Shown: positions 17,941 to 26,486 of the stretch, one piece after another | How positions within the stretch are numbered: position 1 is the stretch's first letter | How the letters are laid out: every line of letters starts with the position of its first letter | Assembly: GCF_016918015.1 (NCBI RefSeq) | Contig: NZ_JAERMK010000014.1 | Coordinates: forward strand, 27,947-91,946 | DNA: 64,000 nt | Reading direction: 5' to 3' | Source of the DNA: Glycomyces sp. YM15 | Lineage (GTDB): Bacteria; Actinomycetota; Actinomycetes; Mycobacteriales; Micromonosporaceae | Position numbers and translations under genes: made by a program | Notes under the pieces: generated by a model | Database searches by the model: none | Told to the model about the DNA's origin: nothing | What the model saw: only the letters and a program-made list of their open reading frames with translations

Positions 17941-18294
17941 TCAGCCCCAGCCCAGCTCGTGGAGACGGGCCTCCTCGATCCCGAAGTGGTGGGCGATCTC
18001 GTGCACCACCGTCACCGCGACCTCGTCGACCACTTCCTCCGCCGTCGCGCACATCCGCAGCGTCGGCCCCCGGTAGATCGTGATCGTGTCCGGCAGGACC
18101 CCGCCGTACTCCCAGCCCCGATCCGTCAGCGCCGTCCCCTGATAGAGACCCAGCAGCTCCTTCTCGGGCCCCTCGGGCTCCGCCTCGACCAGGATCACGA
18201 CGTTGTCGAGCATCGCCATCAGCTCCTGCGGCACCGCGTCCAGCGCGTCCGACACCGCAGCCTCGAATTCCGCCTCGCCCATATCGACCGCCAC
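17941..18294 (-). CDS. Small HExxH metallopeptidase family protein
   Basis: 117 residues of the minimal zincin family (former DUF1025): EAEFEAAVSDALDAVPQEL at the start, VVILVEAEPEG, LGLYQGTALTDRG, LPDTITIYRGP, then VVHEIAHHFGIEEARLHELGW with the zinc-binding HEIAH. The GTG start at 18294 was chosen because it lies 6 nt after TATTGT and matches the usual family N-terminus (VAVDMxxxEF); ATG at 18282 is the alternative. It is divergent from serS with ~50 bp between. Physiological substrate unknown. Confidence 0.87.
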   Translation of the reverse strand: MAVDMGEAEFEAAVSDALDAVPQELMAMLDNVVILVEAEPEGPEKELLGLYQGTALTDRGWEYGGVLPDTITIYRGPTLRMCATAEEVVDEVAVTVVHEIAHHFGIEEARLHELGWG

Positions 18295-18300
18295 ACGCCC

Positions 18301-18306
18301 ACAATA
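18301..18306 (-). promoter_or_regulatory. Leaderless -10 box for the metallopeptidase
   Basis: Minus-strand TATTGT, then GGGCGT, then the GTG at 18294. Confidence 0.5.
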
Positions 18307-18335
18307 TGCGCTCGGGGCCGAAGTGAGCTGGCCGG

Positions 18336-18341
18336 TAATCT
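18336..18341 (+). promoter_or_regulatory. Leaderless -10 box for serS
   Basis: TAATCT is followed by GGTCAC and the GTG start at 18348. There is no Shine-Dalgarno sequence, in keeping with a leaderless mRNA. Confidence 0.6.
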
Positions 18342-18347
18342 GGTCAC

Positions 18348-19607
18348 GTGATTGATCTGCGTGCACTGCGAGACAACCCGGACGCCTACCGCGACAGCCA
18401 GCGCAAGAGGGGCGCCTCCGTCGAGGCCGTCGACGCCCTCCTCTCCGCCGACGCCGACCACCGCAGTGCCCTCCAGTCCTTCGAGACGCTCCGTGCCGAG
18501 CAGAAGAGCCTGGGCAAGCAGATCGCCGGCGCGGGCCCCGACGAGAAGAAGACGCTCCTGGAGCGCACCAAGACCCTCGCCGAGGAGGTCAAGGCCGCCG
18601 AACTCAAGGTGACCGCGACCGCGTCCGCGTTCGACGCCGCCGGGAAGGCCCTCCCCAACCTCGTCGCCGAGGGCGCCCCCGCCGGAGGCGAGGACGACTA
18701 CATCGTGCTCCGCGAGGTCGGCGAGAAGCCCGCCATCGAGGAGCCGAAAGACCACCTCGAGCTCGGCACGGCCCTCGGCCTGCTCGACACCGAGCGCGGC
18801 GCGAAGACCTCCGGCGCCCGCTTCTACTACCTCACGGGCGACGGCGCGCTGCTGCAGCTCGCCATGCTCAACCTCGCCATCCAGCAGGCCGTCGAGACCG
18901 GCTTCACGCCGATGATCCCGCCGGTGCTGGTGCGCCCGGAGGCCATGGAGGGCACCGGTTTCCTCGGTGAGCACGCCGACGAGATCTACTACCTCGAACG
19001 CGACGAGATGTACCTCGTGGGCACCTCCGAGGTGCCGCTCGCGGCGTACCACTCGGGGGAGAACCTCGGCGAGCTCACCGCGCCGCGCCGCTACGCGGGC
19101 TGGTCGTCGTGCTTCCGTCGCGAGGCCGGGTCGTACGGGAAGGACACGCGGGGCATCATCCGCGTCCACCAGTTCGACAAGGTCGAGATGTTCTCGTTCT
19201 GCAAGCCCGAGGACGCCGAGGCCGAGCACGAGAAGCTCTTGTCGTACGAGGAGCAGATGCTCCAGAAGATGGAGCTGCCCTACCGGGTCATCGACGTCGC
19301 CGCGGGCGACCTCGGCACTTCGGCTTCGCGGAAGTTCGACTGCGAGGCGTGGGTGCCGACCCAGGGGCGGTACCGGGAGCTGACCTCGACGTCGAACTGC
19401 ACGACCTTCCAGGCGCGGCGGCTCAATGTGAAGTACCGCGACGAGCAGGGCAAGAACGCGGTGGCGGCGACCCTGAACGGGACGCTCGCGACCACGCGCT
19501 GGCTGGTGGCGATCCTCGAGAACCACCAGCGGGCGGACGGCTCGGTGGCGGTGCCGAAGGCGCTGCAGCCGTTCCTGGGCAAGGACGTGCTCGAGCCGAA
19601 GCAGTAG
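18348..19607 (+). CDS. serS: Seryl-tRNA synthetase
   Basis: 419 residues, normal for the family. An N-terminal coiled-coil arm (about residues 25-105) for tRNA-Ser is followed by the class II core: motif 1 region [22 protein letters not shown], motif 2 [21 protein letters not shown], the [10 protein letters not shown] serine loop, and motif 3 [15 protein letters not shown]. It charges tRNA-Ser (and tRNA-Sec) with serine. The GTG start is set by the leaderless -10 box. Monocistronic, closed by a terminator hairpin. Confidence 0.97.
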   Translation: MIDLRALRDNPDAYRDSQRKRGASVEAVDALLSADADHRSALQSFETLRAEQKSLGKQIAGAGPDEKKTLLERTKTLAEEVKAAELKVTATASAFDAAGKALPNLVAEGAPAGGEDDYIVLREVGEKPAIEEPKDHLELGTALGLLDTERGAKTSGARFYYLTGDGALLQLAMLNLAIQQAVETGFTPMIPPVLVRPEAMEGTGFLGEHADEIYYLERDEMYLVGTSEVPLAAYHSGENLGELTAPRRYAGWSSCFRREAGSYGKDTRGIIRVHQFDKVEMFSFCKPEDAEAEHEKLLSYEEQMLQKMELPYRVIDVAAGDLGTSASRKFDCEAWVPTQGRYRELTSTSNCTTFQARRLNVKYRDEQGKNAVAATLNGTLATTRWLVAILENHQRADGSVAVPKALQPFLGKDVLEPKQ

Positions 19608-19622
19608 GCCGGAGACGTGAGC

Positions 19623-19650
19623 GGCCCGCCGATCCCAGGATCGGCGGGCC
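19623..19650 (+). terminator. Terminator hairpin after serS
   Basis: GGCCCGCCGATCC (19623-19635) pairs with 19638-19650, a 12-13 bp stem starting 16 nt after the serS stop and followed by a short pyrimidine-rich stretch. Confidence 0.7.
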
Positions 19651-19686
19651 GTGTGCTTTCGGGCGTTTCCGGTTGTCTCGGCGACC

Positions 19687-19816
19687 CGACCGATCTTCGG
19701 GCCCCCGGTCGATAACCCTGACATGCGGGTACGACAGCCTCGGCGTGTCGCTTTTCGCCGGGAGGATCGACCGACCAGAGGACCCCCGGTCAACGAAGCT
19801 GACACGGGGGTCCGAC
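19687..19816. repeat. 81-nt imperfect tandem repeat between serS and the DUF488 gene
   Basis: Unit 1 (from 19687) and unit 2 (from 19768) align without gaps at an offset of exactly 81 nt, sharing the CGACCGA start, the CCCCCGGTC core and CTGACA followed by a G-rich end and CGAC. The open frames across it are shadows. No function is evident. Confidence 0.5.
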
Positions 19817-19826
19817 GGATTGAGGA

Positions 19827-20192
19827 CTATTCGGACAGTTGCTCCTCGAGCCAGGCCTTCAGCACCAGAGCATGGTTCACTTCCGGGTCTTTGGCGGCGT
19901 AGAGGAGGGTCACCGGGCCCGATCTCGCCGCTTCCAGGAGCGGTTCGGCCCGTTCGGGATGGTTGTCGAGTTCGCTGCGGTAGCGGCCGGTGAACTCCGT
20001 GAAGCGGTCGGCCATGTGGCCGAACCAGATCCGCAGGTTCGGCGACGGCGCGGCGTCCTGCGCCCAGGTGACCCCTTCGAGGTCCTCCTTGCTGACGCCG
20101 CGCGGCCAGAGCCGGTCGACCAGGAAGACCTTCCCGGCCCGCTGCGGGTCCGCGCGGTAATCGTAGACGCGTTCGATCATGATCTCGCCCAT
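19827..20192 (-). CDS. DUF488 family protein (YeaO-like)
   Basis: 121 residues: VYDYRADPQRAGKVFLVDRLWPRGVSKEDL is the family signature, followed by WFGHMADRFTEFTGRYRSEL and LLYAAKDPEVNHALVLKAWLEEQL. The fold resembles a small nuclease or hydrolase, but the biochemical role is unknown. The start at 20192 lies 6 nt after TACGGT, which excludes the longer frame; ATG at 20180 is also possible. Monocistronic and divergent from the HAD gene. Confidence 0.85.
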   Translation of the reverse strand: MGEIMIERVYDYRADPQRAGKVFLVDRLWPRGVSKEDLEGVTWAQDAAPSPNLRIWFGHMADRFTEFTGRYRSELDNHPERAEPLLEAARSGPVTLLYAAKDPEVNHALVLKAWLEEQLSE

Positions 20193-20198
20193 AGACGA

Positions 20199-20204
20199 AC
20201 CGTA
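20199..20204 (-). promoter_or_regulatory. Leaderless -10 box for the DUF488 gene
   Basis: Minus-strand TACGGT, then TCGTCT, then the ATG at 20192. Confidence 0.5.
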
Positions 20205-20310
20205 TGCCGCAAGCCGCCACGATGGGTGGGTTTGGTGTGATTGCAACCTGTCATGCGCGCGGCGGCATGAGTTCAAACGCACGGTACCCCTGCGTTCACG
20301 CGACCGGGGA

Positions 20311-20316
20311 TACGGT
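20311..20316 (+). promoter_or_regulatory. Leaderless -10 box for the first HAD gene
   Basis: TACGGT, then TGACGA, then the GTG at 20323. Confidence 0.5.
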
Positions 20317-20322
20317 TGACGA

Positions 20323-21195
20323 GTGTCAGACTCCGCCCCGTCCTCGCCCCGACAAGCGCCCCCGAAACTCATCGCCGTCGACCTCGACGGCACTGTCGTG
20401 GACTACCACGAGACCAAGGGCGCCAAGGCCGGCGGCGTGCCGGACTCCAAGCCCAGCCGCGCGGTCGTGGACGCGCTGCAGACCGTCCGCGACGCCGGGG
20501 TCCCCGTAGCCGTCGTCACCGGCCGCGCCATCTGGGGCGCCGTGCGCACCGCCGACGACCTGGGGCTCGACGAGGGCTTCGCCTCCGCCTCGCACGGCGC
20601 GGGCGAATACGACCTCGGCGCCCGCGCGATCTCGCACCAGTCCACCGTCGACGCCGCCACCGCGGTCGAAGCGCTCGTCGCCGCGAACCCGGACGTCGAG
20701 TTCGCGGTCGAATGGGACCTCGAAGGCTGGTGGCACACCAAGGGCTTCCGCCGCGACTTCCCCGCCCGCTGGGCCGGTGAGATCACGATCGAGGAGCTGG
20801 TCTCGCGGCCGGCCCCGCGCCTGGTCGCCCGCGTCGACTCGACCAACCGCTACGGCGGGCCCGAGCGCTGCCCGCAGGCCATGCGCCTCGCCGCGGGCGC
20901 GGCCCTGGACGCCGCCGACTATCACGTCGAGGTCGGGTACAACGGCTGGGTCGACATCGGACCGCCCGGGATCAGCAAGGCCACCGGCATCGCCCGTATC
21001 GCGGCCCACTACGGCGTATCATCGTCCGACACCGTCGTCTTCGGCGACGCCCACAACGACCTCACCATGTTCGCGTGGGCGGGATGGGCCGTGGCGATGG
21101 GCCAGGCGCCGCCCGACGTGCGGGCCGCAGCGGACGAGGTCGCCCCCTCGGTGTGGGAGGACGGGGTGGCGAAAGTGCTGTCCCGGTGGTTCTGA
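20323..21195 (+). CDS. HAD superfamily (Cof/sucrose-phosphatase-like) hydrolase
   Basis: 290 residues. HAD motif I VDLDGTVVD (nucleophile Asp), motif II VVTGR, and motif III/IV GDAHNDLTMF are all present, with a C2-type cap between motifs II and III, as in Cof/YbiV-like phosphatases. The substrate is probably a sugar phosphate or similar metabolite. The GTG start is set by the leaderless -10 box. It is followed by a second HAD gene 130 bp downstream that it resembles only in the core. Confidence 0.88.
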   Translation: MSDSAPSSPRQAPPKLIAVDLDGTVVDYHETKGAKAGGVPDSKPSRAVVDALQTVRDAGVPVAVVTGRAIWGAVRTADDLGLDEGFASASHGAGEYDLGARAISHQSTVDAATAVEALVAANPDVEFAVEWDLEGWWHTKGFRRDFPARWAGEITIEELVSRPAPRLVARVDSTNRYGGPERCPQAMRLAAGAALDAADYHVEVGYNGWVDIGPPGISKATGIARIAAHYGVSSSDTVVFGDAHNDLTMFAWAGWAVAMGQAPPDVRAAADEVAPSVWEDGVAKVLSRWF

Positions 21196-21325
21196 CGACA
21201 CCGGCGCAGCTGGAGCTCCAGCGGGCCGACGGCTCCGCGCCGAGCGATGTGGCAGTGTCAGCCCGACACGCGGGGTTCGTCGGCACGGCGACGGCGGATC
21301 GCAGCGAGACCACCAAGGAGGACTC

Positions 21326-22153
21326 ATGATCCAAATGGACCGGGCACCCCGGCTCGTGGCGACGGACCTGGACGGCACCGTCGTCCGCTCCGACGAGACC
21401 GTCTCCCCGCGCACCATGTCCGCGCTCAAACGCCTGGCGGCGGCGGGGGTCATCCTCGTCGGCGCGACCGGGCGCGGGCCGCGCCTGCTCGAACTGTGCC
21501 GCAACGACGTTCCCTCCGCCGACTTCCTCGTGCTCGGCCAGGGCGCGTTCGTCTACGAATGCCGGTACGACGACACCGTCGTCCAGCTCGCCGACCGATC
21601 GGTCGAAGGCGAGGTGCTCCACCAGGCGCTGCGCCTGATCGAAGCCGAGGTCGGCCCCGTGCGCGCGCTCGCCGAACCGGCCGACCCCGCGCGGCACATC
21701 ACCGGCGACCCCATGCCCGACTGGCCATGGACGGCCGTCACCCTCGAGACCGCGCCGCGCGACCTCGCCTTCACCGGGCCGATGGTCAAGGGCTACTTCG
21801 TGTCCGACGAGTACACCGGCCCCGAACTGCTGGTCGCCGCGAAGGACGTGATCGACCCGAAGCTCGTCACCGTCACCGAGTCCGGCGTCGGCATGCTCGA
21901 GGTCTGCCCGGTCGGCGTCACGAAGGCCGCCGGGATCCAGGTCGTGCTCGACAAGTTCGGCATCGACTGGTCGGACGTGCTCGTCTTCGGCGACGCCACC
22001 AACGACCTCAGCATGATGGAGGCCGCCGGGCACTCCGTCGCGATGCCCAACGGCCACCCGTGGGTCCAGGCCGCCGCCACCGAGATCGCCCCTGCGGGCA
22101 ACAACGACGACGGCGTCGCACAGTACCTCGAGGCACTCCTCGAACTCCTGTAG
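21326..22153 (+). CDS. HAD-IIB family (Cof-like) hydrolase
   Basis: 275 residues with motif I ATDLDGTVVRSD, motif II VGATGRG, C2 cap, Lys in VGVTKAAG and motif IV GDATNDLSMMEAAG. The ATG at 21326 has AAGGAGG 6 nt upstream, which excludes the long upstream frame overlapping the preceding HAD gene. A cytoplasmic phosphatase of unknown small substrate. Confidence 0.88.
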   Translation: MIQMDRAPRLVATDLDGTVVRSDETVSPRTMSALKRLAAAGVILVGATGRGPRLLELCRNDVPSADFLVLGQGAFVYECRYDDTVVQLADRSVEGEVLHQALRLIEAEVGPVRALAEPADPARHITGDPMPDWPWTAVTLETAPRDLAFTGPMVKGYFVSDEYTGPELLVAAKDVIDPKLVTVTESGVGMLEVCPVGVTKAAGIQVVLDKFGIDWSDVLVFGDATNDLSMMEAAGHSVAMPNGHPWVQAAATEIAPAGNNDDGVAQYLEALLELL

Positions 22154-22355
22154 GCAACAGCCGCAGCGGTAGGCACGATCCGTGTCGGGTTCCTGACAGG
22201 AATGCGCGGAGTCGTTGCGCGGCAGTGCGTTCCCCCATAAGCTCCGACGTGGTGGGGACCACGAAGCAGTGATCGAGTGCGGCGCGTCCGAAAAGTGTTG
22301 CGCCGCAGACGCATCTTGCAGCTGTGACCGTGCTGCCGCGCCTCCAGGAGCCCTG

Positions 22356-22651
22356 ATGTCTACTGAAGACACCGCCACCGAAGCCGCCGCGGAAGAGGCA
22401 CTGCCCTACGGCCTGCCGTACCGGCGGGAGACCCGCTGCGACCCGCCCGCCGGTCTCATGGCGATGCAGGAGCGACCGCTGCGCCCCATGCGGTACTGCC
22501 CCGACGGCGTCGAAGGCCGGCTCGTCGCGAACATGCTCGCCCTGGGCACGTTCGCGCTGCTCGAACACCCCGACCGGCTGGCCCGGCTGAGATCCCGATG
22601 CGCAGCGAGATGAACGTGTACGGGGTCCACACGCTGCCCGTCACCTGGTGA
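22356..22651 (+). pseudogene. Cytochrome P450 remnant with two internal deletions
   Basis: The start (MSTEDTATEAAAEEALPYGLP, then MRYCPDGVEGRLV) matches the N-terminus of the intact P450 at 26487 and has CAGGAG upstream. It then jumps directly to the second half of the I helix (ANMLALGTFALLEHPDRLARL) and, out of frame, to the extreme C-terminus (EIPMRSEMNVYGVHTLPVTW, stop at 22651). By comparison with the 410-residue paralogue about 195 and 115 codons are missing, including the oxygen-binding and haem-binding segments, so no enzyme can be made. It lies beside a C-homopolymer tract, so assembly failure is a strong alternative to real decay. Confidence 0.8.
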
Positions 22652-22850
22652 ACGCCCCCCACTGTTCCGCCCTGGCGCACAGGGCGCATCGACGCGGGGG
22701 CGGGGCGCCCGCCCCCCCCCGGGTGCCCGGCGCCCCCCCCCGGGCATCCCAACCCCCCGCCCCGCCGGGCCGCGCGCGCGGCGCGCGCCGCGCCGCCGCG
22801 CCCCCCCCCGCCCCCGGCCCCCCCCCCCCCCCCCCCCCCCCAGGTCCTTC
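22652..22850. other. C-homopolymer / low-complexity tract, probable assembly artefact
   Basis: 199 bp made of long C runs (24 consecutive C at 22818-22841) with G/C-only islands and almost no A or T after 22748. It sits between the P450 remnant and the 3' end of the ABC-F gene. I see no gene. Such a tract is typical of low-quality consensus over a GC-rich hairpin. Confidence 0.7.
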
Positions 22851-24500
22851 CTACCGCACGTCCCAGACGGGCTCGTCCGATTCGACGACCTCGCCGTCGT
22901 TCTGGAAGACCACGAAGCGGTCGAAGCCGCGGGTGAACCAGCGGTCGTGGGTGACGGCGAGGACGGTGCCGTCGAAGGCCTTCAGGCCCTGCTCGAGCGC
23001 TTCGGCCGAGGCGAGGTCGAGGTTGTCCGTCGGCTCGTCCAGAAGCAGGCAGGTCGCGCCGGAGAGCTCCAACAGCAGCACCATGAACCGCGCCTGCTGG
23101 CCGCCCGAGAGCGTTTTGAAGTCCTGTTCGGACTGTCCAGTGAGCTCGTACCGGTTGAGGGCGCTCATCGCCTTCGAACGGTCGAGCGAGGGCCGGTCCT
23201 AGTCGCCCTCCCACAGGATCTCGCGGAGCGTGCGACCGTCGAACTCCGGATGCTCGTGCGTCTGCGAGAAGTGCCCGGGGTAGACGCGGGCGCCGAGCCG
23301 CGCGACACCGCTGTGCCGCACCGGGTCGAGCCGCCGCTTCCCCGAGAGCCCGGACTCCGGGTCGGAGCCGCCCTGCGCGAGCAGGCGCAGGAAGTGGCTC
23401 TTGCCGGTGCCGTTGGCGCCCAGGACCGCCACGCGGTCGCCGTACCAGACCTCCAGGTCGAACGGGAACGTCAGGTCCTCCAGCTCCAGCTGCTCGCAGA
23501 TCACGGCGCGCTTGCCGGTCCGCCCGCCTTCGAGCTTCACGCGGATGTCCTGCTCACGCGGCGGCGCGGGCGGCGGCCCGGCCTCCTCGAACTTCTGCAG
23601 CCGCGTCTGCGCCGCCCGGTACCGGGAGGCCATGTCGGAGTTGTACGCGGCCTTGTTCTTGTACATGAGCATGAGCTCACGCAGCTTCTGGTGCTCCTCG
23701 TCCCAGCGGCGGCGCAGCTCCTCGAAGCGCTCGTGGCGGCCCGCGCGCGCGTCGTGCCAGGTCGCGAAGCCGCCGCCGTGCGTCCAGGTGGTGCCGGCCT
23801 CGAGCGTGACGATCGAGCTCGCGGCGTTCGCGAGCACCTCGCGGTCGTGCGAGACGAACAGGATCGACTTGTCCGAGTCCCGGATCGCCTGCTCCAGTTC
23901 GCGTTTCGCCGGCACGTCGAGGAAGTTGTCCGGCTCGTCGAGCACCAGCACCTCGTCGCGGCCCTGCAGGAGCAGCTGGAGCGCGAACCGCTTCTGCTCC
24001 CCGCCCGAGAGCGTCCTGAGTGGACGATCTTTGACCGTTTCCCAAGGCCGCCCGAGGATCGCGACCGCGACCGTGTCGCACAGGACGTCGAACTCGTAAC
24101 CGCCCGCCTCGCCCCAGTCGGCGAGCGCCTGCGCGTACGCCAGCTGCTCCTTCTCGGTGCCGTCCCCGGTTCCCATGCGGCCCTCGGCGAGCGCCAGCCG
24201 CGCCGCGACGGCCCGCACCGGCGGCGGCGCGAGGTCGACGGCGAGATGACGCAGCGGCCGCTCGCCTTCGCGCATGCCCACGAGCTGGCGCATGACGCCC
24301 AGCCCGCCCGAGTGCGAGACGGTGCCCGCGTCCGGCGCGAGAGCACCGGTGACGATGTCGAGCAGGGTGGTCTTCCCGGCCCCGTTCGCTCCGATGAGCG
24401 CGACCTTCGCGCCTTCGCCGACACGGAACGACACCTCGTCGAACAATGTGGTGCCGTCGCTGAGGCCGTACCGCACGCCGGAGAGGTCCACGAATCCCAT
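22851..24500 (-). pseudogene. ABC-F family ATPase with in-frame amber stop
   Basis: Two halves lie in one reading frame separated only by a TAG at 23199-23201. The first half has Walker A GANGAGKTT, signature LSGGEQKRF, Walker B VLDEPDNFLDVP, a charged linker (GRHERFEELRRRWDEEHQKL) and a second Walker A GANGTGKS. The second half has LSGGQQARFMVLLLEL and LLDEPTDNLDL, completing a duplicated-ABC soluble protein without membrane segments, i.e. the ABC-F family of ribosome-acting or antibiotic-resistance ATPases. Replacing the stop by Glu (GAG) would restore a ~549-residue protein. Start at 24500 follows a CANNNT box by 6 nt. Sequencing error, recent nonsense mutation or stop readthrough are all possible. 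Confidence 0.8.
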
Positions 24501-24573
24501 GCGTCGATTCTGTGCGGCCAACGGCACTGCGTCAAAGTCATTTGCCGTGTTGGATTCGGTGGGAACCACTGCC

Positions 24574-24579
24574 TACGCT
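24574..24579 (+). promoter_or_regulatory. Leaderless -10 box for the 51-residue membrane protein
   Basis: TACGCT then GGACGC then the ATG at 24586; a weak TTGGAT -35 lies 18 bp further up (24550-24555). Confidence 0.5.
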
Positions 24580-24585
24580 GGACGC

Positions 24586-24741
24586 ATGAACGACACCCCT
24601 GACCGGAACGGACCCGGGCGGCAGCGCAGGCGCTTCTGGCGCCCGAGCTCGGCGAGCGAATGGGTCGAGCTGGCGATCTACGTCTTCTTCGGGCTGATCG
24701 CCCTGCTGGCCGGGGTCGGCTGGCTCGTGGCGCGAACCTGA
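24586..24741 (+). CDS. Small single-pass membrane protein, unknown function
   Basis: 51 residues: a charged N-terminus (RNGPGRQRRRFWRPSS) and one C-terminal membrane helix (LAIYVFFGLIALLAGVGWLV). The start is supported by a -10 box exactly 6 nt upstream; a longer frame through the divergent ABC-F start is excluded. It is divergent from the ABC-F gene and convergent with the AraC-type regulator, 12 bp away. I do not recognise a family. Confidence 0.65.
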   Translation: MNDTPDRNGPGRQRRRFWRPSSASEWVELAIYVFFGLIALLAGVGWLVART

Positions 24742-24753
24742 CGGACATCGACG

Positions 24754-25668
24754 TCACACCCGTCGCGACCGGTAGGCGCGGGGGCTCATTCCGTGGTGGC
24801 GTTTGAACGCGGTGGAGAAGGCGAACGGATCCCGGTAGCCGGCCGCGGCGGCGGCCGCGGCGACCGGGACCTGGGGGTCGGCGAGGAGGTCGGCGGCGAG
24901 CTCCATGCGGCGCTCGGTGACGTACCGCAGCGGCGGCTGCGCCATGACCTCGGTGAAGCGCTTGGCGAAATGGGCGCGTGAGACCTTCGCCTGCGCGGCA
25001 AGCGCCTCCACCGTCCAGGCCCGGCCGGGGTGCCGGTGGACGGCCTCGAGCGCGGGGCCGGTGACGGGGTCGAGCGCGCCCCGGTACCAGCCGGGGGCCG
25101 CGGCCTCCTGGCGTTCGAACCAGCAGCCGAGGGTGCACACGAGGCCCCAGTCGAGGATGCGGTCGAGCATGGCCTGACCGCCGGGGGCGTGCGCGCGGTC
25201 GAGCGCGTCGCGCATGGAGTGCAGCCAGAGGACGTCGTCGACCTCCTCGTCGAGGACGAGCGCTTCGGGGAGCGCCCGCATGAGCCGCTGGTGCCGTGCG
25301 CTCGCGGGACGGTAGGTCCCGGCGATGAGGACCGTCGACGCGTCCCGGTCCGCTTGCGGGGCTGCCTCGATCGCGACCGCCTGGATCGGACGGTCGAGTG
25401 TGGCGCGGTCGTCGGCCAGCTCGAAGGGGACGCGGGCGATCGCGGTGGATCCGGCGGTGAGCCGGTGCTTCGTGCCGTCGTGCAGCACGAGTTCGGCGCT
25501 CCCGGCGACGGCGGTGACCATGGTCAGCGGCACGGCGGCGCTGTTGTACGTGGCGCTGTCGTGTGCGACGCAGTCGAAACGGAGCCGCCATGGAGGGGCG
25601 AGCGCGGCCCGGTGCACGGCGGCGCCTTCGGCGCGGATGTCGGCGAGCATGTCGCTGAGCGGGTCCAT
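24754..25668 (-). CDS. AraC-family regulator with N-terminal cupin (copy 1)
   Basis: 304 residues beginning MDPLSDMLADIRAEGAAV, with a cupin_6-type N-terminal sensor (VLHDGTKHRLTAGSTAIARVPFEL) and a C-terminal double HTH (WTVEALAAQAKVSRAHFAKRF, then PVAAAAAAAGYRDPFAFSTAFKRHHGMSPRAY). This type represses or activates an adjacent oxidoreductase gene. The start follows TACGGT by 6 nt. It is divergent from the FMN oxidoreductase at 25788 and is a paralogue of the regulator at 28725. Effector unknown; electrophiles or quinones are plausible given the neighbours. Confidence 0.9.
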   Translation of the reverse strand: MDPLSDMLADIRAEGAAVHRAALAPPWRLRFDCVAHDSATYNSAAVPLTMVTAVAGSAELVLHDGTKHRLTAGSTAIARVPFELADDRATLDRPIQAVAIEAAPQADRDASTVLIAGTYRPASARHQRLMRALPEALVLDEEVDDVLWLHSMRDALDRAHAPGGQAMLDRILDWGLVCTLGCWFERQEAAAPGWYRGALDPVTGPALEAVHRHPGRAWTVEALAAQAKVSRAHFAKRFTEVMAQPPLRYVTERRMELAADLLADPQVPVAAAAAAAGYRDPFAFSTAFKRHHGMSPRAYRSRRV

Positions 25669-25674
25669 GCCGCA

Positions 25675-25680
25675 ACCGTA
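25675..25680 (-). promoter_or_regulatory. Leaderless -10 box for AraC copy 1
   Basis: Minus-strand TACGGT, then TGCGGC, then the ATG at 25668. Confidence 0.5.
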
Positions 25681-25787
25681 GACGATCGCAAAGGTTTTCC
25701 CGTTTCTCGACCATGGGACGTCCACTGGATCGGGGCTGTACTCGAGGGGTGCCGCCGCAGCGGCGGCGCCACCGGAAGGAGACCCGC

Positions 25788-26399
25788 ATGGACACGCAGC
25801 CCACGGCCCTCGTCGTCATGGCCCACCACCGCGCCGATTCCCTGACGGCGGCTCTCGCGCGCCGCGCGGCGGACCGCCTCGATGCCGCCGGGTACCGCGT
25901 CGACTTCCTCGACCTGCACCGGGAGGGCTTCGATCCCCGCAACCGGGTGGAGGACGAGCCCGACTACGGCAACCGCGAGAAGCGCTATTCGGACGAGGTG
26001 CACGGATACGCCGAGCCGCTGCTGGCCGCCGATCTCGTCGCGATCGTGTTCCCGGTGTGGTGGTTCGGCCTGCCCGCCTTGCTGAAAGGCTGGATCGACC
26101 GGGTCTGGAACTACGGGCTGACGTATGGGCGGCGTGAGAAGCCCATGGCGGGCAAGCGGATCCTATGGCTCGGGCTGGCCGGTCTCGCCGAGGACGACCC
26201 GGATTCGGCGCTCACCCGGGCGCTGCTCGACGGGGCGCTGCGGCGCGGGATCGCCGAGTTCTGCGACGTCACGGAGGTCCACACGCAGGCCCTGTTCGAC
26301 ACCGAAGCCAAGGGCCTCGAGGGAGCGGCGCGCGAGCGCCACTACGCGGCGCTGTTCGCGCGCGCGGACGACGCGGTCGGCAAGCTGCTCGCCGGTTGA
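25788..26399 (+). CDS. NAD(P)H:quinone-type FMN oxidoreductase (flavodoxin fold), copy 1
   Basis: 203 residues of the flavodoxin_2/NQO-like family: ALVVMAHHRADSLTAALARRA (phosphate loop), DLHREGFDP, and FPVWWFGLPALLKGWIDRVWNYGLTYG, the FMN-binding and dimer signature. Such enzymes use NAD(P)H to reduce quinones, azo compounds or nitroaromatics. The ATG at 25788 has GGAAGGAG upstream. A GC hairpin (25751-25767) lies in the leader. Divergent from AraC copy 1 and paralogous to the enzyme at 27970. Confidence 0.88.
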   Translation: MDTQPTALVVMAHHRADSLTAALARRAADRLDAAGYRVDFLDLHREGFDPRNRVEDEPDYGNREKRYSDEVHGYAEPLLAADLVAIVFPVWWFGLPALLKGWIDRVWNYGLTYGRREKPMAGKRILWLGLAGLAEDDPDSALTRALLDGALRRGIAEFCDVTEVHTQALFDTEAKGLEGAARERHYAALFARADDAVGKLLAG

Positions 26400-26404
26400 G
26401 GGGT

Positions 26405-26432
26405 TTGCGCGCCGCGAGCATATACGTATAGT
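26405..26432 (+). promoter_or_regulatory. Promoter of the P450-ferredoxin operon
   Basis: A -35-like TTGCGC (26405-26410), 16-bp spacer and -10 TATAGT (26427-26432, five of six consensus bases) lie 55 bp before the P450 start. The -10 falls inside the palindrome at 26423-26445, so a bound repressor would block it. Confidence 0.5.
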
Positions 26433-26445
26433 CTAGATATACGTA
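26423..26445. promoter_or_regulatory. AT-rich operator palindrome before the P450 gene
   Basis: TACGTATA, a 7-nt spacer and TATACGTA form perfect 8-bp inverted arms; the nine bases ATATACGTA also recur as a direct repeat (26420, 26437). It is strikingly AT-rich in this genome and covers the -10 box. TetR- or PadR-family repressors use such sites, but no such regulator gene is in the window. Confidence 0.6.
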
Positions 26446-26486
26446 GATCGTGCGAGCCGCGATCGGACACCACCGAGGAGCCATCG

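Noticed and set aside
19651..19902. 83-codon plus-strand frame over the 81-nt repeat
   Set aside because: It runs into the antisense of the DUF488 gene and has no start signals; the repeat is treated as DNA only.
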